The notes: a model not told the origin generated them from the letters alone. Numbered from the stretch's first letter, positions 1-7,382 are shown. The stretch is 13,050 nucleotides of DNA from Bordetella parapertussis (GCA_945883615.1 CAMCYB010000048.1:1-13050), one strand, 5' to 3'. Translations and numbers: made by a program.

Positions 1-117
1 ATGCCTAAACGTTGGAACAATCGGTCAACTCGCAATTGGCAACCCATTAATGAAGTCTGGCTTAACCCACCAAAAGAGCACATCAATGAATCTATTAATT
101 TAAAACAGGCAGCATGA
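1..117 (+). CDS. unidentified short reading frame in the IS66 remnant (may extend past left edge)
   Basis: A frame open from the first base reads MPKRWNNRSTRN and ends QAA-stop at 115-117, giving 38 visible codons. Its stop overlaps the ATG of the next short frame (ATGA, 114-117), an arrangement typical of coupled genes inside IS66 elements. I do not recognise the protein. It is basic at the N-terminus and has no obvious motif. It may be the tail of an IS66 accessory frame or simply fortuitous. The first ATG may not be the real start, because the frame reaches the window edge. Confidence 0.25.
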   Translation: MPKRWNNRSTRNWQPINEVWLNPPKEHINESINLKQAA

Positions 118-239
118 AAGAACGGCCATCTTTGTTGACAACTACCGAAGATGTACTGACTCGACTGCCCACGCAGAAAGCCAGTCAGATCGAAGAACTA
201 TTGCCACATCGCTGGCAACCTGAAGTTGTTGCTGCTTAA
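114..239 (+). pseudogene. tnpC: IS66-family transposase (TnpC) C-terminal remnant
   Basis: A 41-residue frame starting ATGAAAGAACGG, containing EDVLTRLPTQKASQIEELLP followed by HRW. This pattern (D-V-L-T-R-L-P ... I-E-E-L-L-P-H-R-W) is the conserved C-terminal helical tail of IS66 DDE transposases, which are normally about 500 residues. The same frame is closed by several stops just upstream (48-53, 63-65 and 87-89), so the catalytic domain is not continuous with it. It is therefore a degenerate or internally deleted transposase end, unlikely to be active alone. It sits about 50 bp from the IS terminus, as expected for a TnpC 3' end. Confidence 0.65.
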
Positions 240-285
240 CCGAAATCAAAATCATGCGTTCTGGCAATATGTGTTCGCTGGACGC

Positions 286-594
286 TTACCTTCGATAAGT
301 CGCTTTGCCGTGACCTGCCTCGTTTGCCTCTTCCATTCGCTTAATCGCCAGTTCAGCAACTGATTTAAAGCGCTTGCTAACAATAGGCAACTGGTTCTTT
401 TCTCTAAACCAAGCGTTCATCACAATATCGACAGCACGACTTTTCGCTTTATTTATGTCGATTTCGTTTGTGGTGTTTCTCAGTTTCTTCACACCCACGC
501 GATATCTGACTTGCCACGCCAGTGTGCCCTCTCGTTTGTAGAGAATTGCCTTACCCTCAAGGATGTGAACTGAGTCCTCAGACTTTAGTGCCAC
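286..594 (-). pseudogene. tyrosine recombinase/integrase, N-terminal fragment cut by IS66
   Basis: About 102 residues resembling the N-terminus of phage/island tyrosine integrases. There is an arm-binding-like segment (AILYKREGTLAWQVRYR) followed by the start of the SAM-like core-binding domain (KRFKSVAELAIKRMEEA). The catalytic domain, with its R-H-R-Y residues, is absent. The frame ends abruptly at 286-288, and that TAA is part of the IS66 terminal GTAA, so the truncation is directly visible. I prefer GTG at 594 as start because GGAG lies 6 nt upstream; a TTG at 618 is possible, and a stop at 625-627 bars anything longer. The gene is transcribed away from tRNA-Leu, the normal layout for an island integrase beside its attachment site. 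It is almost certainly non-functional. Confidence 0.75.
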
Positions 595-681
595 CTGTCT
601 CTCCAGATAACAAGCCAAGAGTCTTCACTCGTGATTGGTTTTGGCTAGATACGCTTTAGTTTTCAATAGGCGATGACTTAT

Positions 682-784
682 TGTGTCACGACATTACACG
701 AGGCGTGTCAGGACATCAAGTGCATTAGAGAGAGGGTTTTGATATTTTGTGTCACCATTGTGTCACGGTGTATTTCGTGACACA
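682..784. repeat. cluster of TGTGTCAC octamers between integrase and tRNA-Leu
   Basis: The octamer TGTGTCAC occurs at 682-689, 748-755 and 759-766, with an exact inverted copy GTGACACA at 777-784 and a partial copy (GTGTCA) at 705-710. The copies at 748 and 759 are 11 bp apart, about one helical turn. The copies at 759 and 777 form a perfect 8-bp inverted repeat with a 10-bp spacer. The position, between the integrase start and the 3' end of the tRNA, is where arm-type integrase or excisionase sites normally lie. That role is inferred. A regulator operator for the integrase promoter is the alternative. Confidence 0.6.
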
Positions 785-830
785 TTTTCGGCGACTAAGA
801 AAATTAACGCTTAAAATCAATAACTTAGGA

Positions 831-915
831 TGGTGCCCGGGGCCGGAATCGAACCGGCACGCCTTGCGGCGGGGGATTTTGAGTCCCCTGCGTCTACCAA
901 TTTCACCACCCGGGC
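831..915 (-). tRNA. leuX: tRNA-Leu(CAA)
   Basis: On the minus strand a complete class II tRNA runs from the 7-bp acceptor GCCCGGG (915 downward) to its partner CCCGGGC, discriminator A and an encoded CCA at 833-831. The D-arm is GGTGAAATTGGTAGAC. The anticodon loop CTCAAAA sits between GGGGA and TCCCC and gives anticodon CAA, which reads UUG. A variable arm (CCGCCGCAAGGCG) and a T-arm with GGTTCGATTCC follow. Length is 85 nt. Its 3' end faces the disrupted integrase, so it is the probable attachment gene of the island to the left. The symbol is by analogy to the E. coli CAA isoacceptor. Confidence 0.95.
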
Positions 916-956
916 ATAAAACGCAAGACCATTATTATTACACGAAATCACACACC

Positions 957-984
957 CTTGAAATTTACCAAACCGCCCCCAAAT
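957..984 (+). promoter_or_regulatory. RpoH (sigma-32) heat-shock promoter of htpG
   Basis: CTTGAAA at 957-963, preceded by CACACC, then a 13-bp spacer and CCCCAAAT at 977-984. This matches the sigma-32 consensus (CNCCCTTGAA, 13-17 bp, CCCCATNT) at nearly every position. Transcription would begin near 990 and leave a leader of roughly 110 nt before the htpG ATG at 1100. Placement upstream of a chaperone gene that is classically in the RpoH regulon makes this convincing. Confidence 0.8.
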
Positions 985-1099
985 GAATCACAATGAAATT
1001 ACCGATTTATATATTAATCGGCAGCCGTGATAGCCATAAACCTCTTAGACCAATTTATACCCATTCAGACCAAACCGATCATTTTTACAGGTGACCCGC

Positions 1100-3007
1100 A
1101 TGACCGAAACCGTAACGCCCCAACCCTCAGAAACATTGGGTTTTCAGGCAGAAGTGAAACAGCTTCTGCATCTGATGATTCATTCACTTTACAGCAACAA
1201 AGAAATCTTTTTACGCGAGTTGATTTCTAACGCGTCAGACGCCTGCGACAAGCTGCGTTTTGAGGCGATTGATCAGCCCGATTTAATGTCTGGCGATACT
1301 GAACTGCGCGTACGTGTTGATTTCGATAAAGCAGCACGCACCATCACGATTGCTGACAACGGTATTGGCATGTCTCGAGAAGAGGCTGTGTCTAACCTTG
1401 GCACTATCGCCCGGTCAGGCACCAAAGAGTTTTTCTCACGCTTAACCGGCGACAATCAAAAAGATGCCCAGCTCATTGGCCAGTTTGGCGTCGGTTTTTA
1501 TTCCTCATTTATCATTGCCGACAAAGTCACCGTCAACACGCTTCGTGCTGGGGCGACTGCAGATCAAGCCGTGCAGTGGGTATCAGATGGGCAGGGCGAG
1601 TTCTCGATTGCTGCGACGACTAAAGAAAGCCGTGGCACCGAAGTCGTCTTGCATTTACGTGAAGGTGAAGACGAGTTTTTAAGTGGCTGGAAGCTGCGTG
1701 AAGTCTTGCGCCGTTACTCTGACCACATCTCTTTACCCGTTGAAATGCCCAAAGAAGAGTGGGACGAAAAAACCTCAGAGATGAAGCACACCGGCGAATG
1801 GGAAGCCATTAACCAAGCCAGCGCCTTGTGGGTACGTAATAAATCTGACATCACAGATGATCAATACAAAGCATTTTACAAACACGTTTCACACGACTTT
1901 GACGACCCACTTGCCTGGACACACAACCGCGTTGAAGGTCGCAGCGAATACACCCAATTACTATTTGTACCCAAGCGCGCACCGTTCGATATGTTTGACC
2001 GTGATGCCAAACGTGGCGTTAAGCTTTACGTCAAGCGCGTCTTTATTATGGACGATGCTGAACAACTACTACCCAGCTATTTACGCTTTGTGCGGGGCGT
2101 TATTGACTCGGCAGATTTGCCTTTAAACGTATCGCGCGAGATTTTGCAAGAAAGCCGTGACGTGCGCACCATTCGTGAAGGGTCAACCAAACGTATTTTG
2201 TCACTGCTTGAAGACATGGCAGAAAACAAAAAAGAAGACTACGCCGCCTTTTGGCAAGAGTTTGGCCAAGTCTTAAAAGAAGGTACAGGTGAAGACCAAG
2301 CCAATTTAGAGCGTATTGCCAAACTGTTGCGCTTTGCTTCCACACACGAACAAACCAGCGTTCAAATAGTGAGCTTGGCAGACTACGTATCGCGTATGAA
2401 AGAAGGCCAAGACAAAATTTACTACGTCACAGCCGAAAGCTATAACGCGGCAAAAAGCAGCCCACACCTTGAAATTTTCCGCAAAAAAGGCATTGAAGTC
2501 TTACTGCTGTGTGACCGAGTAGACGAGTGGATGCTCTCGCACTTACGTGAGTTTGATGGCAAGCAGATGACGTCTGTGGCCAAGGGTGGTCTAGACTTAG
2601 CCGAGTTGGCTGATGAAGCTGAGAAAAAGCAACAAACTGAAGTTGCCGAGGCCCTCAAGCCGTTGGTGACGCGTTTGCAAGAAGCCCTCAAAGCACGCGT
2701 AAAAGAAGTGCGTGTATCAAATCGTTTGGTTGACTCACCCGCTTGTGTGGTGGTTGATCAAAACGAAATGAGCCCACACTTACAGCGCTTGTTAAAGTCT
2801 GCTGGTCAAGATGCACCCAACGTCTTGCCGATTTTAGAAATCAACCCAGATCATGCTTTAGTTAAACGTATTCAAGACGCGAAAGATGATCAGTTTAGCG
2901 ACTGGTCAGAGGTCTTGTTAGACCAAGCCTTGCTCGCTGATGGCGCGCAGTTACCAGACCCTGTTGGTTTTGTGAGGCGTTTGAATGGTTTGTTGTTGAG
3001 TCAGTAA
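1100..3007 (+). CDS. htpG: molecular chaperone HtpG (bacterial Hsp90)
   Basis: Cytosolic ATP-dependent chaperone, 635 residues, the usual length for HtpG. The N-terminal GHKL ATPase domain is complete. It has [18 protein letters not shown] with catalytic Glu40 and Asn44, DNGIGM at 86-91, GTIARSGT at 101-108, the lid/glycine motif [11 protein letters not shown] at 127-137 and SRGTEV near 177-182. The middle domain carries [12 protein letters not shown] with the ATP-contacting arginine region, and a C-terminal dimerisation domain follows. ATG 1100 is chosen because AGGTGA (1089-1094) lies 5 nt upstream; a GTG at 1091 is in frame but sits inside this ribosome site. It is preceded by a sigma-32 promoter. 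It converges on ampD with only 16 bp between stop codons and no obvious terminator. Confidence 0.97.
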   Translation: MTETVTPQPSETLGFQAEVKQLLHLMIHSLYSNKEIFLRELISNASDACDKLRFEAIDQPDLMSGDTELRVRVDFDKAARTITIADNGIGMSREEAVSNLGTIARSGTKEFFSRLTGDNQKDAQLIGQFGVGFYSSFIIADKVTVNTLRAGATADQAVQWVSDGQGEFSIAATTKESRGTEVVLHLREGEDEFLSGWKLREVLRRYSDHISLPVEMPKEEWDEKTSEMKHTGEWEAINQASALWVRNKSDITDDQYKAFYKHVSHDFDDPLAWTHNRVEGRSEYTQLLFVPKRAPFDMFDRDAKRGVKLYVKRVFIMDDAEQLLPSYLRFVRGVIDSADLPLNVSREILQESRDVRTIREGSTKRILSLLEDMAENKKEDYAAFWQEFGQVLKEGTGEDQANLERIAKLLRFASTHEQTSVQIVSLADYVSRMKEGQDKIYYVTAESYNAAKSSPHLEIFRKKGIEVLLLCDRVDEWMLSHLREFDGKQMTSVAKGGLDLAELADEAEKKQQTEVAEALKPLVTRLQEALKARVKEVRVSNRLVDSPACVVVDQNEMSPHLQRLLKSAGQDAPNVLPILEINPDHALVKRIQDAKDDQFSDWSEVLLDQALLADGAQLPDPVGFVRRLNGLLLSQ

Positions 3008-3023
3008 GTTTTGATGTCACGTA

Positions 3024-3650
3024 TTAACTGAATGTCGGTAATGCATGCGAAGGCCATTTGGCCGAGCGTGCATACCGTTGCCAGTCAAAAGCTGCACCCG
3101 GGTCAGTTTTACGCTCTGGTGCAATATGACAGTGCCCCCGAACAGCTTTAAGGGGGAAGGCTTTGCGTAACGCCTCGGTTAATAACATTAACGCAGCGTA
3201 CTGTGGCTCGGTGTAGGGTATGTCGTCGGTGCCTTCTAACTCAATGCCTATTGAAAAATCATTGCACTGTGTACGACCATCAAAGGTAGAAACACCCGCG
3301 TGCCAAGCACGATCGTGGCACGATACAAACTGAGTCACATGACCGTCACGTTCAATTAAAAAATGCGCTGAAACCCGCACACCCTTTAGGTTTTCAAACC
3401 AAGCGTGCGCATTTAAATCAAGTGTGCCGGCAAAGAATTGCTGTACATAACCACCGCCAAACTCACCGGGTGGCAAGCTGATGTTGTGCATCACCAGTAA
3501 ATCAATAGGTATGCCCGCTGGGCGTTGATCAAAATGTGGTGAGGGTTTATGAAACACATACTGCGTGTGCTGATCTGATTGACTAACTCTGTCAACCTCA
3601 ACCTTTGCATTGCCTGCTAAGTCAACCCAACCTGCTGCGTTGATATGCAT
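3024..3650 (-). CDS. ampD: 1,6-anhydro-N-acetylmuramyl-L-alanine amidase AmpD
   Basis: Cytoplasmic zinc amidase of peptidoglycan recycling. It removes the stem peptide from anhydro-muropeptides and so keeps AmpR-type beta-lactamase induction low. The 208 residues form an N-acetylmuramoyl-L-alanine amidase (PGRP-like) fold. Zinc ligands are visible as His55 (VMHNIS), His173 (RGHCHIAPERKTDPG) and Asp183, with catalytic Glu137 (SIGIELEG) and Lys181, all in the AmpD order. There is no signal peptide, as expected for AmpD. The start ATG at 3650 has AGAGGG 6 nt upstream. Its upstream region carries a nine-unit heptamer repeat, and it is separated from the next gene by 168 bp, so it probably has its own promoter. 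It is slightly longer than E. coli AmpD (183), mainly at the N-terminus. Confidence 0.95.
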   Translation of the reverse strand: MHINAAGWVDLAGNAKVEVDRVSQSDQHTQYVFHKPSPHFDQRPAGIPIDLLVMHNISLPPGEFGGGYVQQFFAGTLDLNAHAWFENLKGVRVSAHFLIERDGHVTQFVSCHDRAWHAGVSTFDGRTQCNDFSIGIELEGTDDIPYTEPQYAALMLLTEALRKAFPLKAVRGHCHIAPERKTDPGAAFDWQRYARSAKWPSHALPTFS

Positions 3651-3752
3651 AGCCGACCCTCTTTTAAATGTGTATGAGTGGGCATCTATGGTGTGATGCG
3701 GGTGTGAGCCAATTAAATGTGTTGCAGTAGTTGAAGCAAATTAAATTTTAAA

Positions 3753-3815
3753 CACTCAGCATTCAGCATTCAGCATTCAGCATTCAGCATTCAGCACTCA
3801 GCACTCAGCATTCAT
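3753..3815. repeat. 9-unit, 7-bp tandem repeat (CATTCAG/CACTCAG)
   Basis: Nine consecutive heptamers fill 63 bp: one CACTCAG, five exact CATTCAG, two CACTCAG and a final CATTCAT. They lie 3 bp past the stop codon of the PP0621-like gene and about 100 bp upstream of the ampD start. The unit length is not a multiple of three and the run is nearly perfect, so it should be prone to slipped-strand changes in copy number. It could alter promoter or leader spacing for ampD, but no promoter is clearly aligned with it. Confidence 0.95.
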
Positions 3816-3818
3816 GCA

Positions 3819-4073
3819 TTAAGTTTTAACACCTAGCTTGGCATGTTCTTTACTGCACCACGTTTGCCCTTGTTCGAATACCGCTTCAGAGCGAGGCAAA
3901 TGAATGCTGCAACGTTTACAACGCACCATTTCTTCAGCCAAACCTTGTGGGCTTTTGGGCACTTGTTTGGGTTGTTCTTTTTCTTGACGTTTACGCGCGG
4001 CATAGTGAGTGAGCATGCGGCTCAAAAACAAACCACCAATGATAACCACGACCCACAATAGAATTTTACCCAT
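3819..4073 (-). CDS. PP0621-family small membrane-anchored zinc-ribbon protein
   Basis: 84 residues, function unknown. A single N-terminal membrane helix (LLWVVVIIGGLFLSRML, about residues 5-21) is followed by a basic, Lys/Gln-rich linker. A C-terminal cysteine cluster follows: RCKRC at about 52-56 and WCSKEH at about 72-77. The CxxC...C...H pattern suggests a small metal-binding ribbon. The family is regularly found next to ampD and the CcsA-like gene in betaproteobacteria and pseudomonads. The start codon lies 6 nt after the stop of the upstream CcsA-like gene, so the two are almost certainly one transcript. The short product and topology (membrane anchor, cytoplasmic ribbon) are clear; the role is not. 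Confidence 0.85.
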   Translation of the reverse strand: MGKILLWVVVIIGGLFLSRMLTHYAARKRQEKEQPKQVPKSPQGLAEEMVRCKRCSIHLPRSEAVFEQGQTWCSKEHAKLGVKT

Positions 4074-4079
4074 GGTGCA

Positions 4080-4934
4080 TCAATGCCTTTGCAAAATAAA
4101 TTCAATCACAAAACGACTGCCGCTATAAGACAACACGACAAACGCAAAACCGAGCAAGGTGTATCGCAGGGCAATGCGACCGCGCCAACCGCGTATGTGG
4201 CGACCTATAAGTAGCACGCTAAACGTCACCCAAGACAAAAGCGTAAAAACAGTTTTATGGTCGAAGGGCATCAATTTACCGGTGGTGGCCAATGAAATGA
4301 GCCCGCCTGACAACACCGCAAGCGAAAGCGTAATGAACGCCACCCAAATGATTCGAAATAACAGTTGCTCTTGCGCCATTAAAGAAGGTTGCGCAAGTAA
4401 CATGCGGCTCCAGGCTCGACGCAAGGGGCTGACTTGCCGATTAGATTTTTGGGGGTTATGCAAGTAATAATCGGTGGCGGCCATCAACATGCTTTGTAAC
4501 GCAGCAATGGTTATTAAGCCATAAGCGGCTAATGACACTAAAAGATGACTGCGCAAAGCCGGTTGTGAGTCGTGTGCAATGAGGTGACTGGTATGAAAAA
4601 TAGCCGCCAACACACAAATAAATGCGGCAAATGGCAATAACAGCAGTTGCAGGCCATCAATCGCTACGATGAGGCTTTCAAGCCAAAATACGATCAAACC
4701 CAGCCAAATCGCAACTGAAAGCGCTAAAACCCAACTTAAATGAAGCTGTTGGTTGGGTAAAACTGACGCATATAATGCAGTGCCTTGAAGCACAATACCA
4801 AATAACAGACCCAGTCGCGCTATTTTTCCACGTTGTGCCAACACCTGACCCGCCTCTAAAGGCCGCCATAAATAAGTGGCTAAAGTGATATATACCAAAG
4901 CCGCGAGGGTGTGAAATACAATGTCTGCAGACAT
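4080..4934 (-). CDS. CcsA/YpjD-like cytochrome c assembly-family inner membrane protein
   Basis: 284 residues with about eight hydrophobic segments, starting MSADIVFHTLAALVYITL and ending with GFAFVVLSYSGSRFVIEFIL. The size, helix spacing and conserved region around IGRHIRGWRGRIALRYTLLGF near the C-terminus fit the CcsA/CcmC-related family, specifically the stand-alone YpjD-like branch usually encoded beside ffh. These proteins are annotated as cytochrome c assembly factors because of fold similarity, but a direct haem-delivery role for YpjD-type members is not established. It is followed at 6 nt by the PP0621-like gene and is divergent from ffh, with just 27 bp between start codons. The start ATG is part of a perfect 14-bp palindrome at 4921-4934. 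Confidence 0.88.
   Translation of the reverse strand: MSADIVFHTLAALVYITLATYLWRPLEAGQVLAQRGKIARLGLLFGIVLQGTALYASVLPNQQLHLSWVLALSVAIWLGLIVFWLESLIVAIDGLQLLLLPFAAFICVLAAIFHTSHLIAHDSQPALRSHLLVSLAAYGLITIAALQSMLMAATDYYLHNPQKSNRQVSPLRRAWSRMLLAQPSLMAQEQLLFRIIWVAFITLSLAVLSGGLISLATTGKLMPFDHKTVFTLLSWVTFSVLLIGRHIRGWRGRIALRYTLLGFAFVVLSYSGSRFVIEFILQRH
4921..4934. repeat. perfect 14-bp palindrome at the ccsA-like start codon
   Basis: ATGTCTGCAGACAT is its own reverse complement and contains the minus-strand ATG (4934-4932). It lies in the 27-bp divergent ffh/ccsA start region, 28 bp before the ffh ATG. It could be an operator or a hairpin at the translation start of the ccsA-like mRNA; no function is shown. 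Confidence 0.6.
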
Positions 4935-4961
4935 CCTATTAGTGTAAGCGAATCTAACCCT

Positions 4962-6374
4962 ATGCTTGAAAATCTAACCCAACGAATGACCCGTGTTGTT
5001 AAAACAATTCGGGGTCAAGCTCGCCTCACTGAGGCCAATACGCAAGAGATGATGCGCGAGGTGCGACTGGCGCTTTTAGAGGCTGATGTATCGCTTCCCG
5101 TGGTGCGGGCTTTTATTGATCAAGTTAAACAAAAAGCACTGGGGGAAGAGGTCGTCTCAAGCCTTTCGCCCGGTCAAGCCTTAGTTGGGGTCGTCAATCA
5201 AGAGTTGACCGCCTTAATGGGTGGCGATTTAGGCCCTGAAGCCAGTGAACTGTCGCTGTCTGTACAACCCCCAGCTATTATATTGATGGCGGGTTTGCAA
5301 GGTGCAGGTAAAACAACCACCACAGCGAAATTGGCACGTTGGCTAAGTGAAGGCGGGCATACCCACCAAGGCCGTAAAACAGGTAAGAAAAAAGTCGCGG
5401 TCGTCAGTGCCGACGTGTACCGCCCCGCTGCCATAGAGCAGCTTAAAACGGTGGCCCAGCAGGTTGGGGTTCAGTGGGTAGAGTCAAATGCCTCACAAAA
5501 ACCACTTGAAATTGCGCAATTTGCGGTTGACTATGCCAAGCGCCAGCATATTGACGTGTTGATTGTTGATACGGCGGGTCGTTTAGGTATTGACGAAGCC
5601 ATGATGCAAGAAATACAGGCGCTACATCAATTTCTCAAGCCTGTCGAAACCTTGTTTGTGGTTGACGCCATGCAAGGTCAAGATGCCATTAACACGGCAA
5701 AAGCGTTCGGCGATGCATTGCCCTTAACCGGCGTGGTGCTCACTAAGCTCGATGGCGATGCACGCGGTGGTGCAGCCTTGTCAGTGCGTCATGTGACGGG
5801 TAAGCCGCTTAAATTTGTCGGTGTATCAGAAAAGCTTGATGGCTTAGAGCCATTTTACCCAGACCGCATGGCCCAACGTATATTGGGCATGGGCGATATT
5901 CTGTCATTGGTTGAGCAGGCGCACCAGAATATTGATGTGGCTGAAGCACAAAAAATGGCCGCCAAACTGAAGTCTGGCGACCGTTTTGATTTAAATGATT
6001 TTAGAGATCAAATTGCCCAAGTGAAAAAAATGGGCGATATGAGTTCGTTGTTAGAAAAGCTACCGGGCCAATTTGCCCAAGCGGCTGGGCAGTTGCAAGG
6101 CGGTCAAGCTGAAAAGCAAATGCGTCGCACCGAGGGTATTATCAATGCTATGACCCCACTTGAGCGCTCAAAGCCAGAGCTCATCAAAGCCTCGCGAAAG
6201 CGCCGTATTGCTCTGGGTTCAGGCGTGCCAGTGCAGGAAGTCAACCGTATGTTGAATCAGTTTGACCAAATGCAAGACATGATGAAAAAAATGAAAAAAG
6301 GCGGTATGGCAAAAATGATGCGCGCCATGGGTGGCATGAAAGCCTTAGGCAAGATGGGTGGGTTTGGGCGTTGA
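4962..6374 (+). CDS. ffh: signal recognition particle GTPase Ffh (SRP54)
   Basis: Protein component of the bacterial SRP. It binds 4.5S RNA and signal sequences of nascent inner-membrane proteins and docks with FtsY at the membrane. The 470 residues show the N domain (1-100) and the G domain with GLQGAGKTTTTAKL (111-124), DTAGR (203-207), TKLD (261-264) and DARGG (266-270). A C-terminal M domain ends in a methionine/lysine-rich tail (MKKMKKGGMAKMMRAMGG). Length is normal. I place the start at ATG 4962 (MLENLTQRM), matching the family, not at the in-frame ATG 4911, which would add 17 unconserved residues and overlap the divergent gene. No strong Shine-Dalgarno is seen. A direct repeat AATCTAACCC (4951-4960, 4971-4980) flanks the start. 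Confidence 0.97.
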   Translation: MLENLTQRMTRVVKTIRGQARLTEANTQEMMREVRLALLEADVSLPVVRAFIDQVKQKALGEEVVSSLSPGQALVGVVNQELTALMGGDLGPEASELSLSVQPPAIILMAGLQGAGKTTTTAKLARWLSEGGHTHQGRKTGKKKVAVVSADVYRPAAIEQLKTVAQQVGVQWVESNASQKPLEIAQFAVDYAKRQHIDVLIVDTAGRLGIDEAMMQEIQALHQFLKPVETLFVVDAMQGQDAINTAKAFGDALPLTGVVLTKLDGDARGGAALSVRHVTGKPLKFVGVSEKLDGLEPFYPDRMAQRILGMGDILSLVEQAHQNIDVAEAQKMAAKLKSGDRFDLNDFRDQIAQVKKMGDMSSLLEKLPGQFAQAAGQLQGGQAEKQMRRTEGIINAMTPLERSKPELIKASRKRRIALGSGVPVQEVNRMLNQFDQMQDMMKKMKKGGMAKMMRAMGGMKALGKMGGFGR

Positions 6375-6396
6375 AGATTAAGTTTTAATCTTTGTT
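6374..6396. terminator. AT-rich hairpin between ffh and trmB
   Basis: AAGATTAA, a 3-nt loop GTT and TTAATCTT form a perfect 8-bp stem at 6374-6392, followed by TGTT. It overlaps the ffh stop codon and lies between two convergent genes, so it may end transcription from both sides. The stem is AT-rich and the T-run is poor, so efficiency is doubtful. Confidence 0.4.
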
Positions 6397-6423
6397 AACA
6401 AACCACTGCACCCAAGCGACCAA

Positions 6424-7182
6424 TCATAAACGCTTAAAAATCAAATCAAACACGCCATGGCCAAGCCTGATGCCCCGCGCTTCAAACTTGGTTAATGGCC
6501 GATAATCAGGCCGTTCAGCAAAGCCCTCGCAAGTGTTTGCGAGGCTAGGTTCAGCACCCAGAACAGCCAACATTTGATGGGCGTAGTGTTCCCAGTCTGT
6601 TGCGCAATGAATATAACCACCCGGCATTAAACGGCTGGCTAGCAGGCTTATGAACGCGGGCTGAATCAGGCGCCGCTTGTGGTGACGGGTTTTATGCCAA
6701 GGGTCAGGAAAATAAATGTGCACCCCTGCCAAACTATTGGGGGCGATCATGTCGCGCAGCACTTCAACCGCATCGTGTTGAATTAAACGTACATTACTAA
6801 TCTGCTGATTGTGCAAACGATTCAGCAGGGCACCCACGCCAGCCTTGAATACTTCCACCCCTAAAAAATGATCTGTCGGGCGGGCAAGGGCAATCGCAGC
6901 GGTGGTTTCACCCATACCGCAACCAATTTCTAGAACGGTCGGGGCAGTGTGACCAAATGCGCGTTGCAAATCAAGTTCTTTAGGTGCATACGGCAACAGC
7001 CATTTGTCGGCATGGTGATCAAAAGCGGCTTTCTGACCCTGCGTAATTTTTCCCAATCGATTCACAAAACTTTTAATGTGAGTCGGCAAAGGCTGCGGGG
7101 GGGCGCTAGGCAGGTCGGTAGGCAAGTTGTTACGTGTTTCGTTACGCAAGTCGTCAGGCAAGTCGGTAGGTGACAAAGCCAT
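6424..7182 (-). CDS. trmB: tRNA (guanine-N7)-methyltransferase TrmB
   Basis: SAM-dependent enzyme that makes m7G46 in the tRNA variable loop. The 252 residues include the SAM-binding motif [12 protein letters not shown] (83-94), the following acidic strand FLGVEVF (106-112) and the TrmB signature [16 protein letters not shown] (157-172). A C-terminal ATDWEHYA ... [17 protein letters not shown] segment is also typical. The first about 35 residues are Pro/Asp/Leu-rich and low in complexity ([14 protein letters not shown]), an extension common in betaproteobacterial TrmB. The ATG shares its A with the stop of thiS (TAATG), implying translational coupling. In related genomes thiG often stands between thiS and trmB; it is absent here. 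Confidence 0.95.
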   Translation of the reverse strand: MALSPTDLPDDLRNETRNNLPTDLPSAPPQPLPTHIKSFVNRLGKITQGQKAAFDHHADKWLLPYAPKELDLQRAFGHTAPTVLEIGCGMGETTAAIALARPTDHFLGVEVFKAGVGALLNRLHNQQISNVRLIQHDAVEVLRDMIAPNSLAGVHIYFPDPWHKTRHHKRRLIQPAFISLLASRLMPGGYIHCATDWEHYAHQMLAVLGAEPSLANTCEGFAERPDYRPLTKFEARGIRLGHGVFDLIFKRL

Positions 7183-7382
7183 TAACCCCCACCTACTGCA
7201 ACCACAATTTCAAGCGCATCGCCCTCAACGAGCTGCGTTTGGGCATGCTGGCTACGCGGCACAATTGAACCGTTTCGCTCAATCGCAACTCGGTGGTTGG
7301 TTAAGTCAAGCGAGGCAATAAGCTGGGTTAGCGAAATTGACTCTGCCACGGTCTTTGTTTCACCATTAATCGAGATGTTCAT
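7182..7382 (-). CDS. thiS: sulfur carrier protein ThiS
   Basis: A 66-residue ubiquitin-like (beta-grasp) protein ending VVAVGGG. The terminal Gly-Gly is the site adenylated by ThiF/MoeB-type enzymes and converted to a thiocarboxylate, which ThiG uses to build the thiazole of thiamin. The N-terminal strand MNISINGE, the segment [13 protein letters not shown] and the acidic loop [12 protein letters not shown] are typical of ThiS. It is coupled to trmB through TAATG. The usual partner thiG is not next to it, so ThiG must be encoded elsewhere, or the protein may serve another sulfur-transfer reaction. Thiazole synthesis is cytoplasmic. Confidence 0.9.
   Translation of the reverse strand: MNISINGETKTVAESISLTQLIASLDLTNHRVAIERNGSIVPRSQHAQTQLVEGDALEIVVAVGGG

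Larger units (their letters stand above)
1..289 (+). mobile_element. IS66-family insertion sequence, right end (partial)
   Basis: The right-hand end of an IS66-like element, cut by the left window edge. Two observations support this. A 41-codon reading frame (114-239) matches the C-terminal tail of IS66 TnpC transposases. About 50 bp beyond its stop the sequence ends in CGCTTAC at 289, which on the minus strand reads GTAAGCGTCCAGCGAACAC; IS66-family terminal repeats are known to begin with GTAA. The junction at 289/290 lies inside an integrase gene. The left end, the matching terminal repeat and the expected 8-bp target duplication are outside the window, so the exact boundary is inferred. 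Confidence 0.7.

Noticed and set aside
747..986. 79-residue plus-strand reading frame
   Set aside because: It runs straight through tRNA-Leu on the opposite strand; the residues are a by-product of the tRNA sequence.
1027..1230. 67-residue plus-strand frame overlapping the htpG start
   Set aside because: Mostly out-of-frame htpG sequence, with no family resemblance; HtpG is certain here.
3008..3023. Terminator between convergent htpG and ampD
   Set aside because: Only 16 bp separate the stops and no stem with a T-run is visible.
3753..3815. Heptamer run as a CRISPR array
   Set aside because: Units are 7 bp and contiguous, with no spacers.
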